The position numbers and the translations under genes were made by a program. DNA of 64,000 nucleotides from the NCBI RefSeq assembly GCF_032854445.1, contig NC_088306.1, positions 29,051,764 through 29,115,763 of the forward strand, read 5' to 3'. Below, one piece after another: positions 37,673 to 46,748 of the stretch; position 1 is the stretch's first letter, and each line of letters begins with the position of its first letter. This stretch comes from Liolophura sinensis. Lineage: Eukaryota > Mollusca > Polyplacophora > Chitonida > Chitonidae. The notes beneath the pieces are model-generated. The model was not told where the DNA came from. It searched no databases and saw only the letters and a program-made list of their open reading frames with translations.

Positions 37673-37699
37673 CTGCACAAAGTATATCCGCCACCACAT

Positions 37700-38152
37700 G
37701 GCCTCGGACCCCCATTAATTTTCCATAAGCGACAATGTTAACGTCTAGCGCTGTAGCTCAGTCCCAAACATTCCGTGGCCATTAAGCTTTGGTGCATACC
37801 TGGCCCAGCCTGTGAGAAAGAAGCCATAAAAATCTTGACATAGGTTGACCGTCAAAATCTGGACCTTTCCATGCCGGCAGCTGGGAGGCGTGCCTAGCAA
37901 CGCCAAGGGGACGTCACTCGCAGCCTCATCACTACCTCACACCTTGTGTCCTCTCGCCCAGAATTTCAAACTTTCATCAATAAAGCTCATACCTCCTCAA
38001 AGTTTAGACAGTTTCCAGCATCTTAATACCAAGCATGCACCTGTGCACCAAAAATTGACGCCTGGGAGCAAAAAAAGACTTTATACCCTAAAATTCACAG
38101 AACTACAATCGTCCCTACCGAAAAACGGAAGTTGTAATGGGGGTCTGTGTCC
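37700..38152 (+). mobile_element. 453-bp direct repeat, copy 2
   Basis: Same ends as 33954-34406; the only difference seen is C at 38022. The left flank (CCGCCACCACAT) is unlike those of the other copies. Confidence 0.85.
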
Positions 38153-39026
38153 TATCACACCAGCCACCTTTTTTCAAAATCAATAATTTTTGCACCACAC
38201 AATTCCTGACACTTTTGAACCTCACAGGCAAAATTAGGGCTTGATACATGCAGAAACTTTGGAGTTGAATGAATTCAAGTTGGGGTACCCCCATCTTGAA
38301 CATGTGTCTTTTTTCCAGGGTGAAAAAACTCTGAGGGGTAAACTTTGAAGCCTTGCAGTGCATATACCGTTCGAGATATCTCCATCAGGTCAACTGTTTT
38401 GGAAAGACAAGATGTTTATCTGCAAGAAAAGTTAAAAAAATCACATTGACAGAGCACTTTAGACTTTTCAAAAGCAACCATTTAGAGAAATATACATTTT
38501 TAAGAAGACTTTTCTACTCAGAGCAGCTTTAAATATCAAAGTTACAAGCCAAAAGTGTCAAAGCATACATCAAAATATAGGTAATTTATCTGACAATTAA
38601 ATGTCAAAATATAAGACATTTACTTCAGCAACTATGTGAAAAAAATTGACTGACAGTGTGGTAGGGGGTATCAAAGCGGATTGTCACGATTTCGGAACAA
38701 TCACTTGTGACCAAAATCAAAGCAAGAATAATGCCTCAAGGTGATGAAGATCTACTCACAGGCACTTTTTTAGTGGACAGGACTTAAGAAAAGACTAGTA
38801 TCCCAGTTCCCCACTGAATAACATGATGAAACCCTTTAAAAGACCACCCAGCCAGGCACCCCCCCCCCCTGCCCTCCTCCCCCATGACTGCTGATTGGCT
38901 GACCAGCTCACCATGCAAAAACCTCCCTGCACCATTGCTGTTGTCTCACAGCAGGTTATTACTCTGCACAGTAACATCAAAGGGTGTCACATTGGCATCT
39001 ACAATATATAAACAGAGAGGAAAAAT
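38153..39026 (+). promoter_or_regulatory. Leader and putative promoter of transposase copy 2
   Basis: Same as 34407-35280 by inspection: inverted CCAAT at 38894-38898 and TATATAAAC at 39005-39013, 13 bp before the first ATG at 39027. The second in-frame ATG is at 39120. Confidence 0.5.
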
Positions 39027-41081
39027 ATGAATTTAACATTTCCAATCAGGCAGCCACCAAGTACACCTATATTGGTCAGTCTGACAGTTAACAAGGCAAA
39101 CAATCTACCCCAAAACACCATGAAGGGAGACAGAAAGAGGAAACAGTCTAGATTTCAAGCTGGAAAGGCCCAGAATGGCTCAAATAACCTGTCAGCAGTT
39201 ACAGACATGCTGAATCCTGTGCCTGGGTGTTCCTTGATGGACACAGATTTCCAGCCCAATCAGGAGGCTGTAAGAACACACCAGCCTGACACAAAGAGAA
39301 TACAGCGGCCAAGACGGTGCAAGGTAGATTCCACGGCTGGATCAGACAGAGATACACATGAGCGGGAATGGGCTGCTGAAGGAATGCGACTCATAGATAT
39401 ACAGAAAATGGTGTGTATATGGAACAAAGTTATGCTTGAGCACAGTGAGACCAAGGACCACTGTCCACTGCCCAGGTTAGAGATAGCTGCAGAGAAAAAG
39501 TGGGGTTTAGCCTGGGCGTTCAGTTTTAAGTGCTGTGACTGTGACTATGTATCTGGCTTCCACAAATTCTACAAAGAGGTAGAATGCAACAGACCTGGCC
39601 AAAAAGCTGCGGCGGTGAACCGAGCTCTTCAAGTAGGCCTCCAGGACACACCAATGGGGAACACCCGAGCCAGACTCCTATTTGCAGCGATGGACGTGCC
39701 GCCTGCCACTCGTAGGAACATGCATCGCACTGCAAACCATGTCGCATCTGCAATCGCAAAGCTGAACAGAGAGGATATGGCAAATAAGGTGGAAGAGGTA
39801 AAGGCATACAAAAGGCAAAGAGGAGAGGATGACAGCACAATAGATCTGGCCACAGACACTCGCTACAACAGCATTACCATAACCAGTCCCAAGAAACCGG
39901 GCCAGAATGCTTCACAAGCAATTTCCCTGGCTGTGGAGACATCAACAGACAACCAATACATTGTCTCCGCAGCACTGAAGAATAAATTGTGTTGGACTGG
40001 GTCCTGGCTAAGAGGAAAAGGCTTCCAAGTAAAGTGCCCTGGAGGACACGAGGAGTGCACAGCGAACACAAACCCACATGCCCCCTGGTCCGAGTATAAT
40101 ATGGGGAACGAGATTGGCGAGGGATTGGCGAGGCAAGGTGTTTTTGCCAAACATGTAACCACAGACGGCGACTCCAGGTCAGCCAAGGGAGTGGAGGACG
40201 GCATCCGACTGGTCGAGCCACTGTGGGAGGTCGAACGGTTAGCAGACCCCACGCACCTTGGTAGATCCCAGTTCAAGAAATGTAACCAGGCTAAGTTCAG
40301 CGATGCCATGTTCGAAGGACAGGGCCGAACGAGGGAAGCCAGGAAGAAAGCACAGAAGGTGTTGAGTCAGGATGTTAAGGCCAGGTGTAGCTTGATATTT
40401 TCTCAACTTATGTCTGAGCACATTGGTGACATGAGGAAAATAAAAACTTGCCTACCCAGGGTTGTGGATGCAACGGTCAGGTGTTACGGTGGGGACTGTT
40501 CCAAATGCCGCAGGAACAGTGTGGTTTGCTCCGGAGGGGAAACCAGCAGCTGGTGGGAGAGGTCCCTGTTTTTATCCACCAGTAAACTCTGCCCTTTTAA
40601 CATGGATGACAACGACACGAAACTATTGACCGAAGTACTGCACATGAGGTTGAGCGAGACAGCCGTCACCAGTCTCCGGATGAACACCAGCACTCAAAAG
40701 TGCGAAGCTGTCAACAGATCACTCAGCGTCTCCTTGCCCAAGAATGTAAACTACAGCAGAAATATGGAGGGAAGGGCGGCGTCCACAATCCACAGACTTA
40801 ACAATGGCCAGGACAAGTCCACGGCTGCCAAACTCCAAGCTGTCGGCGCCAGTATTTCACCTAGGAGCGAGAGAACAGTACAACAGATTGAAAGGGTGAA
40901 CCAGTACCACAAGGTTTATAAGAAGCGACAGACAGTTAAGGGGAGATCACTCCGCAATACAGCCAGAAAACTTCGAGAGCACATTGAGTACAGGCTTTCA
41001 AATCCAGAAGAAAAAACTGACTATGCCAAGGGACAGCTGGACAACACCCAAACAGATCACACATACACTAGATATTTGTAA
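39027..41081 (+). CDS. Mutator-like DDE transposase, copy 2 (intact, 684 codons)
   Basis: The translation is identical to copy 1 over all 684 residues, and antisense frames are also identical, so the nucleotide sequence is effectively unchanged. All candidate catalytic acids (D277, D380/D382, E560) and the cysteine clusters are present. Only here is the full 3' side visible: the stop is followed by ATTAAA at 41132 and, 108 bp on, by the stop codon of the convergent nuclease gene. Such identity means a very recent duplication, gene conversion, or two haplotypes assembled in tandem. If real, both copies could be active. The true start may be M32 at 39120. Confidence 0.9.
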   Translation: MNLTFPIRQPPSTPILVSLTVNKANNLPQNTMKGDRKRKQSRFQAGKAQNGSNNLSAVTDMLNPVPGCSLMDTDFQPNQEAVRTHQPDTKRIQRPRRCKVDSTAGSDRDTHEREWAAEGMRLIDIQKMVCIWNKVMLEHSETKDHCPLPRLEIAAEKKWGLAWAFSFKCCDCDYVSGFHKFYKEVECNRPGQKAAAVNRALQVGLQDTPMGNTRARLLFAAMDVPPATRRNMHRTANHVASAIAKLNREDMANKVEEVKAYKRQRGEDDSTIDLATDTRYNSITITSPKKPGQNASQAISLAVETSTDNQYIVSAALKNKLCWTGSWLRGKGFQVKCPGGHEECTANTNPHAPWSEYNMGNEIGEGLARQGVFAKHVTTDGDSRSAKGVEDGIRLVEPLWEVERLADPTHLGRSQFKKCNQAKFSDAMFEGQGRTREARKKAQKVLSQDVKARCSLIFSQLMSEHIGDMRKIKTCLPRVVDATVRCYGGDCSKCRRNSVVCSGGETSSWWERSLFLSTSKLCPFNMDDNDTKLLTEVLHMRLSETAVTSLRMNTSTQKCEAVNRSLSVSLPKNVNYSRNMEGRAASTIHRLNNGQDKSTAAKLQAVGASISPRSERTVQQIERVNQYHKVYKKRQTVKGRSLRNTARKLREHIEYRLSNPEEKTDYAKGQLDNTQTDHTYTRYL

Positions 41082-41179
41082 CCGCCAATTTTGTATATAA
41101 TTTGTCACTGCTGTTGTTGCTTATGAAAGAAATTAAAAAATGATAACAGAAATTGAGCAAAATCTAAAACAATCTGTTA

Positions 41180-41185
41180 TTTATT
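41180..41185 (-). terminator. Putative polyadenylation signal of the nuclease gene
   Basis: AATAAA on the minus strand begins 5 bp after the nuclease stop codon. The two convergent genes thus have closely facing or overlapping 3' ends. Confidence 0.4.
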
Positions 41186-41189
41186 ATTT

Positions 41190-41573
41190 TTAATGAGGGG
41201 AAACCAACCTGCTCAGTCTTAAATGCAACATGCACCTTGCATACTGCCCATGGCCGAGACAGCAGTGCTGCCTGTTATTGTTAACACAATGTGGTTCCAA
41301 GCTTATGTGGTCCACATTTACACAGCGTGTGTTGTGGCACACGTGTGAACAATCAAGCTTGGGATCTAAATGTGACAGCCCCTGTCTGGCCATATAAACA
41401 AGTCTACTGATGTGTTTCTTCTTCCATCGATGTGTGACGGGGTCTTTGTAGGAGGCAAGACCATATCGACCATCCCTCGTCAATGGTCCAGTCCACACTC
41501 GACAGGCTCCGTTTTCACTATAAACACTGAAACTTTCAATTTTTGCAGCAATTTCTGCTCTGAACGTCTCCAT
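41190..41573 (-). CDS. His-Cys-box (His-Me finger) homing-type nuclease, 127 aa
   Basis: A small minus-strand gene, convergent with the transposase. ATG at 41573 is the first ATG in frame; the open frame extends two codons upstream only via TTG. The core (residues 75-98) is C-S-H-x-C-H-N-x2-C-x-N-x2-H, then E93 and N98. Against I-PpoI as I know it, H77 corresponds to catalytic His98 and N98 to metal-binding Asn119, both at exact spacing. C79, C84 and H89 match three ligands of the first zinc site, with C24 (NGACRVWTG) as the likely fourth. C104/C105, H108, C114 and H117 can form the second. At 127 residues it is shorter than I-PpoI (163) but keeps the catalytic part. It probably cuts double-stranded DNA; the target is unknown. 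It could help insertion, homing or copy gain of the element, or be a separate invader. The family call is strong; the role is inferred. Confidence 0.85.
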   Translation of the reverse strand: METFRAEIAAKIESFSVYSENGACRVWTGPLTRDGRYGLASYKDPVTHRWKKKHISRLVYMARQGLSHLDPKLDCSHVCHNTRCVNVDHISLEPHCVNNNRQHCCLGHGQYARCMLHLRLSRLVSPH

Positions 41574-41831
41574 TTTCAAGCGTAGGAATACTAGAACGTT
41601 GCATGTTGTTCATTTCAGGATGCCTATACACATGCTACCCTACGCTGAACAGCATTTTACCGATTTTTCATCAAAATGGATATTTTCAAAATGTAAATAG
41701 CCCCAAGAAGCTATGAAACGGCCCAATCAATGCAAAACACATCACAGACATACCCACCAAAAATTATCAGGCTGCTGCGAAATCTAAGCGCATAGTGACA
41801 TTTTTCACATTTTGGTGACTTCGTCAGTACA
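41574..41831 (-). promoter_or_regulatory. Upstream region of the nuclease gene
   Basis: About 258 bp between the nuclease start and the third direct repeat must hold its promoter if it is expressed from within the element. No clear TATA box was recognised. Its right end does not resemble the 18-bp terminal sequence, so the unit does not end here. Confidence 0.35.
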
Positions 41832-42285
41832 GGCCTCGGACCCCCATTAATTTTCCATAAGCGACAATGTTAACGTCTAGCGCTGTAGCTCAGTCCCAAA
41901 CATTCCGTGGCCATTAAGCTTGGTGCATACCTGGCCCAGCCTGTGAGAAAGAAGCCATAAAAATCTTGACATAGGTTGACCGTCAAAATCTGGACCTTTC
42001 CATGCCGGCAGCTGGGAGGCGTGCCTAGCAACGCCAAGGGGACGTCACTCGCAGCCTCATCACTACCTCACACCTTGTGTCCTCTCGCCCAGAATTTCAA
42101 ACTTTCATCAATAAAGCTCATACCTCCTCAAAGTTTAGACAGTTTCCAGCATTTTAATACCAAGCATGCACCTGTGCACCAAAAAATTGACGCCTGGGAG
42201 CAAAAAAAGACTTTTATACCCTAAAATTCACAGAACTACAATCGTCCCTACCGAAAAACGGAAGTTGTAATGGGGGTCTGTGTCC
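41832..42285 (+). mobile_element. 453-bp direct repeat, copy 3 (right end of the transposon)
   Basis: It matches the other two copies for its full length except three 1-bp indels (one T lost in AAGCTTGG; one A gained in CAAAAAATTG; one T gained in GACTTTTATA). It stops exactly after TAATGGGGGTCTGTGTCC, where copies 1 and 2 continue into the leader. CAAT (42286-42289) follows. The break at the outer edge of an inverted terminal motif argues for a real element end. Confidence 0.82.
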
Positions 42286-42330
42286 CAATCTTGGTAGCGA
42301 GTATGCCTGATTTTACAGACAGCTGAATAT
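42286..42330 (+). repeat. Dispersed repeat D, right half of the split copy
   Basis: CCTGATTTTACAGACAGCTG matches AACTGATTTTACAGACAGATG in the uninterrupted copy near 31757-31777. Confidence 0.5.
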
Positions 42331-42520
42331 TGAAATAGACTATAGTAAATAATATAGTATATAGTAACACATGCCTATGCAGTGTTTCAGTACAACCAAT
42401 TCATTTCTCATATACAACACGTGTTATTGTACTGCAATCTGTAGTACAACAAAATATCTTCCACAACGAATGTTTTAATAAAAGAATGTTCTATAAGAAG
42501 AAATAACCTCGTAAATAAAA

Positions 42521-42725
42521 TAAACACAAATGCTCCAATGCACAAATATTCTGTTTACATTAAAGTATTACGAAACACAAATGCTCCATTGCAGCAAATA
42601 CTCTGTTTCCATAAAGAGTAACGAAATATAAATGTTCCAATGCTACAAATATTCTGTTAGGGTAAAGAATAGCGAAACATAAATGTTCCAATGGAACAAA
42701 TATTCTCTTAAATTAAAATTGCCTA
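42521..42725. repeat. 51-bp tandem repeat, 4 copies
   Basis: Units centred on AAATGTTCCAATGCTACAAA, then TATTCTGTT and a TAAAGAATA-type end. They are diverged but in register. Confidence 0.8.
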
Positions 42726-43511
42726 CTGTAACAGACAGACTAATGACACAAACTTACTGATGTAGCAAATGCTCTACTGTGACAAATGTTTTTAATGCAA
42801 CAGACATGAATGACACCAAACATAAACAGTTTCGATTCTGAAGATGTCTGTGAGAAAAGTGCCCGGATATTTGTGATAAAAAGTATGTGGATTTTTGTGA
42901 GAAAAGTGCCCGCATGAACGGCATCACCACGAGCACCTCGGCTATCAGATAGCGTTAGTCCCTTGTGGGATATACATGTCTGATTCCTATGATTAATGGT
43001 CCAGATAATTTATATCCCGGGGATAATTACGGTATTAATTGCGGAATAATTGCTGGTTAATTGGTAATATTGATCAGAAGATAAGATGTTGATGACCGCC
43101 TAAAGCCTATACCCTCACAGTGACTGATCTGTATAGCAGCTATGCTAAATGGATTTTGAAGATGTCTTACTTGGAAGAGTATGGGTTTTCTTGCTGTCTC
43201 TACTTCTGTGTGGCGTCATTTTTGATAATCAATGGAGAAAAATGACCATGGGAAACCGCGCTAGAGTATTCACATCACCGTGTTAAGCCTGAATAGCGTA
43301 TATGTACATGGGGTGCAATAGGAAATATCTTCTCCGACTATTATTATATCAACGACACTGCGACCTCAAGTACGCGTGTTAAAAGCATATCTCAGTCAAG
43401 TCGCAAAGAAAAGCGTTTACAAGCATATGTAGTTTTGCTCCAATCCAGGCACCGTGACAGGTTTTCGTATACCAACGGTCAGCGGTATACTGTACGCATC
43501 ACGTAATTAAC
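42726..43511. other. No gene recognised; one short duplication
   Basis: GTGAGAAAAGTGCCCG occurs twice (42850 and 42898). The rest is unremarkable AT-rich DNA. Confidence 0.4.
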
Positions 43512-43637
43512 CGTAGCAAGCTGCGGGTGGTCGTGAGTTTGTCTTGGACTCCGATTTCCTTTCACCATATTGCTGGCCACCGTCGAGTAAGTGAAATATT
43601 CTTGAGTAAAACACCAATGAAATAAATGATTAAATAA
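43512..43637 (+). mobile_element. SINE 3' half
   Basis: CTGCGGGTGGTCGTGAGTTT, TTGCTGGCCACCGTCGAGTA, GTGAAATATTCTTGAGTAAA and CACCAATGAAATAAATG match the family at 7149-7364. Confidence 0.8.
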
Positions 43638-44524
43638 TTACAAGACAAATAACGTTCTGCAGAAACCACCTCGTTGTTAGGGATCATACACCTTATATCT
43701 TCAAACAGCCAGGATGGCCTCTCCGCAAGCGAATAAAGTGAACATTTGATGTCATGTGCCTGGCGTTAGAAACAATTACACCATGCCACGAGCAAGTCAA
43801 ATCCATTACATACTGATACCGGCAAGACGGCATGTTGCTGTATTACATGTATTGGAAAATGGGTAGATACGCGTCATTTGTCTTCTTTTCGTCTTCCGCA
43901 TGTGTCCGGCAAATGAGTTCTACTTTCCTCCTCTATGCAGCATTCCTGTTATGTCTTTTTTATCGCCCATTTATTATAATGCGTAGGTTTTTTGCGGCAA
44001 TTGTTTAACCTTACCATTGTAACAACGTTAAGCTGTTAGGATAGCATGATCGCATCCGATGTACGAGTTTGTAGACAAGACGCACGGCCCGTTATTCTTT
44101 TAAGCAAAGCGCAATACCACGCCGTAAAAATCGATCTGCTCTCGAATAATGTGCATTGTAGATAAAATTTTCCCACTCTCATCAATGTCATGGATATTTT
44201 AAGCTGCGCAGCCTTGACAGTCTGTTTCCGGTCCCGGCTGCTCATTTGCTGTTTATCGATTGGTTGAAAGTCGTCAACTTATGGCGATATCTCGTGCATA
44301 TTTTTGACATGGACCTGTAATCTATAAAACAAATACTATACACCAAGAGCAGCAAGAAAGTAAACACCCTACGTCATCAGGAAAAGCATCCGATTATTTG
44401 TTTGCTCTGTCCCACTCACTTCAATTTACTGCCAGTAATTCATCGTTCAACACCTGCGTGAATGTAGTCTGTGTATAGGGACCTTTGTTTGGATAATTAT
44501 GAATTCTTATTCATTGTAACGCAT
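43638..44524. other. No feature recognised
   Basis: Moderately AT-rich sequence; no supportable gene. Confidence 0.35.
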
Positions 44525-44880
44525 GCATTCATTCTCCATAAGTAACAGTAGTTTGTCTATCAAAGTATACTGTTTTACAATTGGGAGAAGGATTTGCATT
44601 CATTCTACATAAGTATCAGTAGATTTTCAAACAAAGTATATTGTTTTACAATTGGGGGAAGGATTTGCATTCATTTTCCATAAGTAACAGTAGATTTTCA
44701 AACAAAGTATACTGTTTTACAATTGGGGGAAGAATTTGCATTCATTCTCCGTAAGTAACAGTAGATTGTCAAACAAAGCATACTGTTTTACAATTGGGGG
44801 AAGGATTTGCATTCATTCTCCATAAGTAACAGTAGATTTTCAAACAAAGTATACTGTTTGACATTTGGTGCAAGGATTTG
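44525..44880. repeat. Second, unrelated 71-bp tandem repeat, 5 copies
   Basis: GCATTCATTCTCCATAAGTA begins units at 44525, 44596, 44667, 44738 and 44809, exactly 71 bp apart. The unit ends in GTTTTACAATTGGGGGAAGG. It has the same length as the satellite at 1-6560 but no shared motif. Confidence 0.95.
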
Positions 44881-44984
44881 CCGTATATATGACAGAAAAA
44901 CGATGTGTCTCCTTTTAATGTTTTTTTTTGTTTTGTTTCTCAGTTATTTATGTTAAATGTAATGAAAACACATTTCTAGGTCAG

Positions 44985-45235
44985 AGCCGTGTAGTAAATT
45001 GCAATTAACACCACTCCATTTTTTTTTACCTAATTCGGCTTAAGCTGTGGTAGCAGAGGGCGAGTATTTTGTTACTATTAAAGTGTGTACGTGAACAGTT
45101 GGAATAAAGCCATAACTAAGGTAAACTGCCAGTTTAGAGGCCGTACTTTACCGTTTAGGTGTAACTGTTTGCCAGCTATAACACTGTCAAGGCTTCTCTG
45201 ATATAACTCTTTATGATGTACGTATATAATTTACA
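44985..45235 (-). repeat. Fold-back family, reversed copy
   Basis: On the minus strand, GCTTAAGCCGAATTAGG, GTGTTAATTGCAATTTACTA and GCTTTATTCCAACTGTTCAC correspond to the element at 24680-25085. Confidence 0.7.
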
Positions 45236-45372
45236 CACCTTACAGTTCATAAATGCCAGGATTAGCTTTATAGATGGACGGCGTCGTTTTTGGTGGACGT
45301 CCTTTTTCTTGATGCCAGAATATTGTTCTCGTTCTTGATCGGAGGGTGGTTTTGGGAAATGAGCCTATATAT

Positions 45373-45525
45373 ACTGCACGTTACAGCTCCTGACCGCACG
45401 TTGATCAGTTTTTCTGGATCTGTACTGCACGTTACAGCTCTTGACCGCACGTTGATCAGTCCTTCTGAATCTTCACTGCACGTTACAGCTCGTGACCGCA
45501 CGTTGATCAGTCCTCCAGGATCTGA
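45373..45525. repeat. 51-bp tandem repeat, 3 copies
   Basis: CTGCACGTTACAGCTC, then TGACCGCACGTTGATCAGT, repeated at a 51-bp step with high identity. The unit is a multiple of three, so frames stay open on both strands. Confidence 0.93.
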
Positions 45526-45878
45526 TTTGAATGTGTTTTGAAACTGTTCTAAAAATATTTAATATTTTCCTTACATGCCTATGGCGGCGGCAAAATGCAG
45601 TCGAGATAGTACGGGTAGAGTAAATTAATCAGAAAACGTTGTTTACCTGCAAGTCAAGAACGTATGTATGCCACAACTGATAGTACCTGAACAATCCTGG
45701 GTGTCAAGCTGAAGTGGTTTTAATTCAAACATTCTAAGCCACTTTACCAAAGAGTGACCAGTGGCCACATTAAATGGGCAGACAATTCTATAGTTTTTCC
45801 GCTGTCATTCATTGTTATAGAAAGCTTTACCTACCATTTGATCTTTTTAATTAGGTTTTCATAAAACATATTTAGGAT

Positions 45879-46042
45879 CTCATGTTGGCTTCCCCCTCTG
45901 GTTGAACGTGTCATGGTTTGTCAGTAAACTGCGGATAGGCTCTGCTTGGTTTTATCGCACCAGAATGTTGACCGCCGTCTTCTAAGTGAAATATTCTTGA
46001 GTACGTCGTAACCCACCAATCAAACAAATAAATAAATACATA
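45879..46042 (+). mobile_element. SINE, internally rearranged
   Basis: CATGTTGGCTTCCCCCTCTG, AAACTGCGGATAGGCTCTGC, GACCGCCGTCTTCTAAGTGA, then ATATTCTTGAGTACGTCGTA and CACCAATCAAACAAATAAAT. Confidence 0.78.
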
Positions 46043-46101
46043 CATACGTAAACAATATGCATTTGACTATATAACAAAGTGGAAATAGAGGCAACTGTAT
46101 G

Positions 46102-46197
46102 TGAGGTGGCATGAGCTGGATTTGAACTCAAAGCGACCTCAGTGCTGAGAGGCTTCTGGGTTGATGTAATGCCAAGCACGTTAACAACTATAGGCCA
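46102..46197 (-). mobile_element. SINE tRNA-like head, minus strand
   Basis: GGCATGAGCTGGATTTGAAC is the complement of a GTTCAAATCC B box with its context. GAGAGGCTTCTGGGTTGATG and ACTATAGGCCA complete the head. Only 60 bp from the previous SINE and in opposite orientation. Confidence 0.7.
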
Positions 46198-46249
46198 ATG
46201 AGAACGCGGAGAACTCTATAGTTTTCATAGTTTATAGCATATAGCATAG

Positions 46250-46575
46250 CATTTATGTATGTGCGATTAGGGTTTAACAATTTTCAGTCATATGACGACA
46301 AGGAGCCATTATCTTTGTGTACACAGATTCGGTCTTCTTGTGGCACAGGGAATAAAGTGTCGTGCCGAAGACACCAGACATTACACCCCACCCACTCACG
46401 TTATACTGACACCTTGCCCACCAGTTTCCTTGCTCTGACCTCTCAGTGCTGAGCGGCAACCGACACAGCAGCAAGTACCATTTTTATAGCCTTCGGTTGA
46501 CCCGACACGATTTTGATCCTGGGCCTCTCCGGCTTCGATACCTGGCAGTCGGTACTCTAGCCAACAGGCCACCCA
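46250..46575 (-). mobile_element. Second SINE-like family, variant copy
   Basis: TAGGGTTTAACAATTTTCAG, TCATATGACGACAAGGAGCC, GCTGAGCGGCAACCGACACA and GATCCTGGGCCTCTCCGGCT follow the plan of 18829-19125. The right end (GGTACTCTAGCCAACAGGCC) is the complement of a tRNA-like head. Confidence 0.65.
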
Positions 46576-46647
46576 TACAACTTGTGTTGATAAGTCATAC
46601 GGGCCTACAGGCCTGGTACGTTAGAGCTGTCGTGGACGAAAGCTGCA

Positions 46648-46748
46648 TATTCTGACCAAATTCCTGTTTGTTCTGAACAAAGTCCTGCTTGTTCTGACAA
46701 AAACTCTGCATGTTCTGACCAAAATCCTGCATGTTTTGGCCACAATCC
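46648..46748. repeat. 21-bp tandem repeat, about 5 copies
   Basis: TGTTCTGACCAAAATCCTGC-type units with one or two changes each. Confidence 0.88.

Larger units (their letters stand above)
33954..42285 (+). mobile_element. Two-gene Mutator-like transposon array with direct terminal repeats
   Basis: Order: direct repeat, leader, transposase, [gap], direct repeat, leader, transposase, nuclease (reverse), direct repeat. Outer ends are 18-bp imperfect inverted repeats flanked by CAAT on both sides, a possible 4-bp target duplication. That is shorter than the 8-11 bp usual for Mutator elements. The flanks are halves of dispersed repeat D. The pairing with a His-Cys-box nuclease is seen directly only in the second unit. 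Confidence 0.75.

Noticed and set aside
33954-42285. LTR retrotransposon interpretation of the 453-bp direct repeats
   Set aside because: There are no TG...CA ends, no primer-binding site recognised, and no reverse transcriptase, protease or integrase of retroviral type. The gene present is a DDE DNA transposase.
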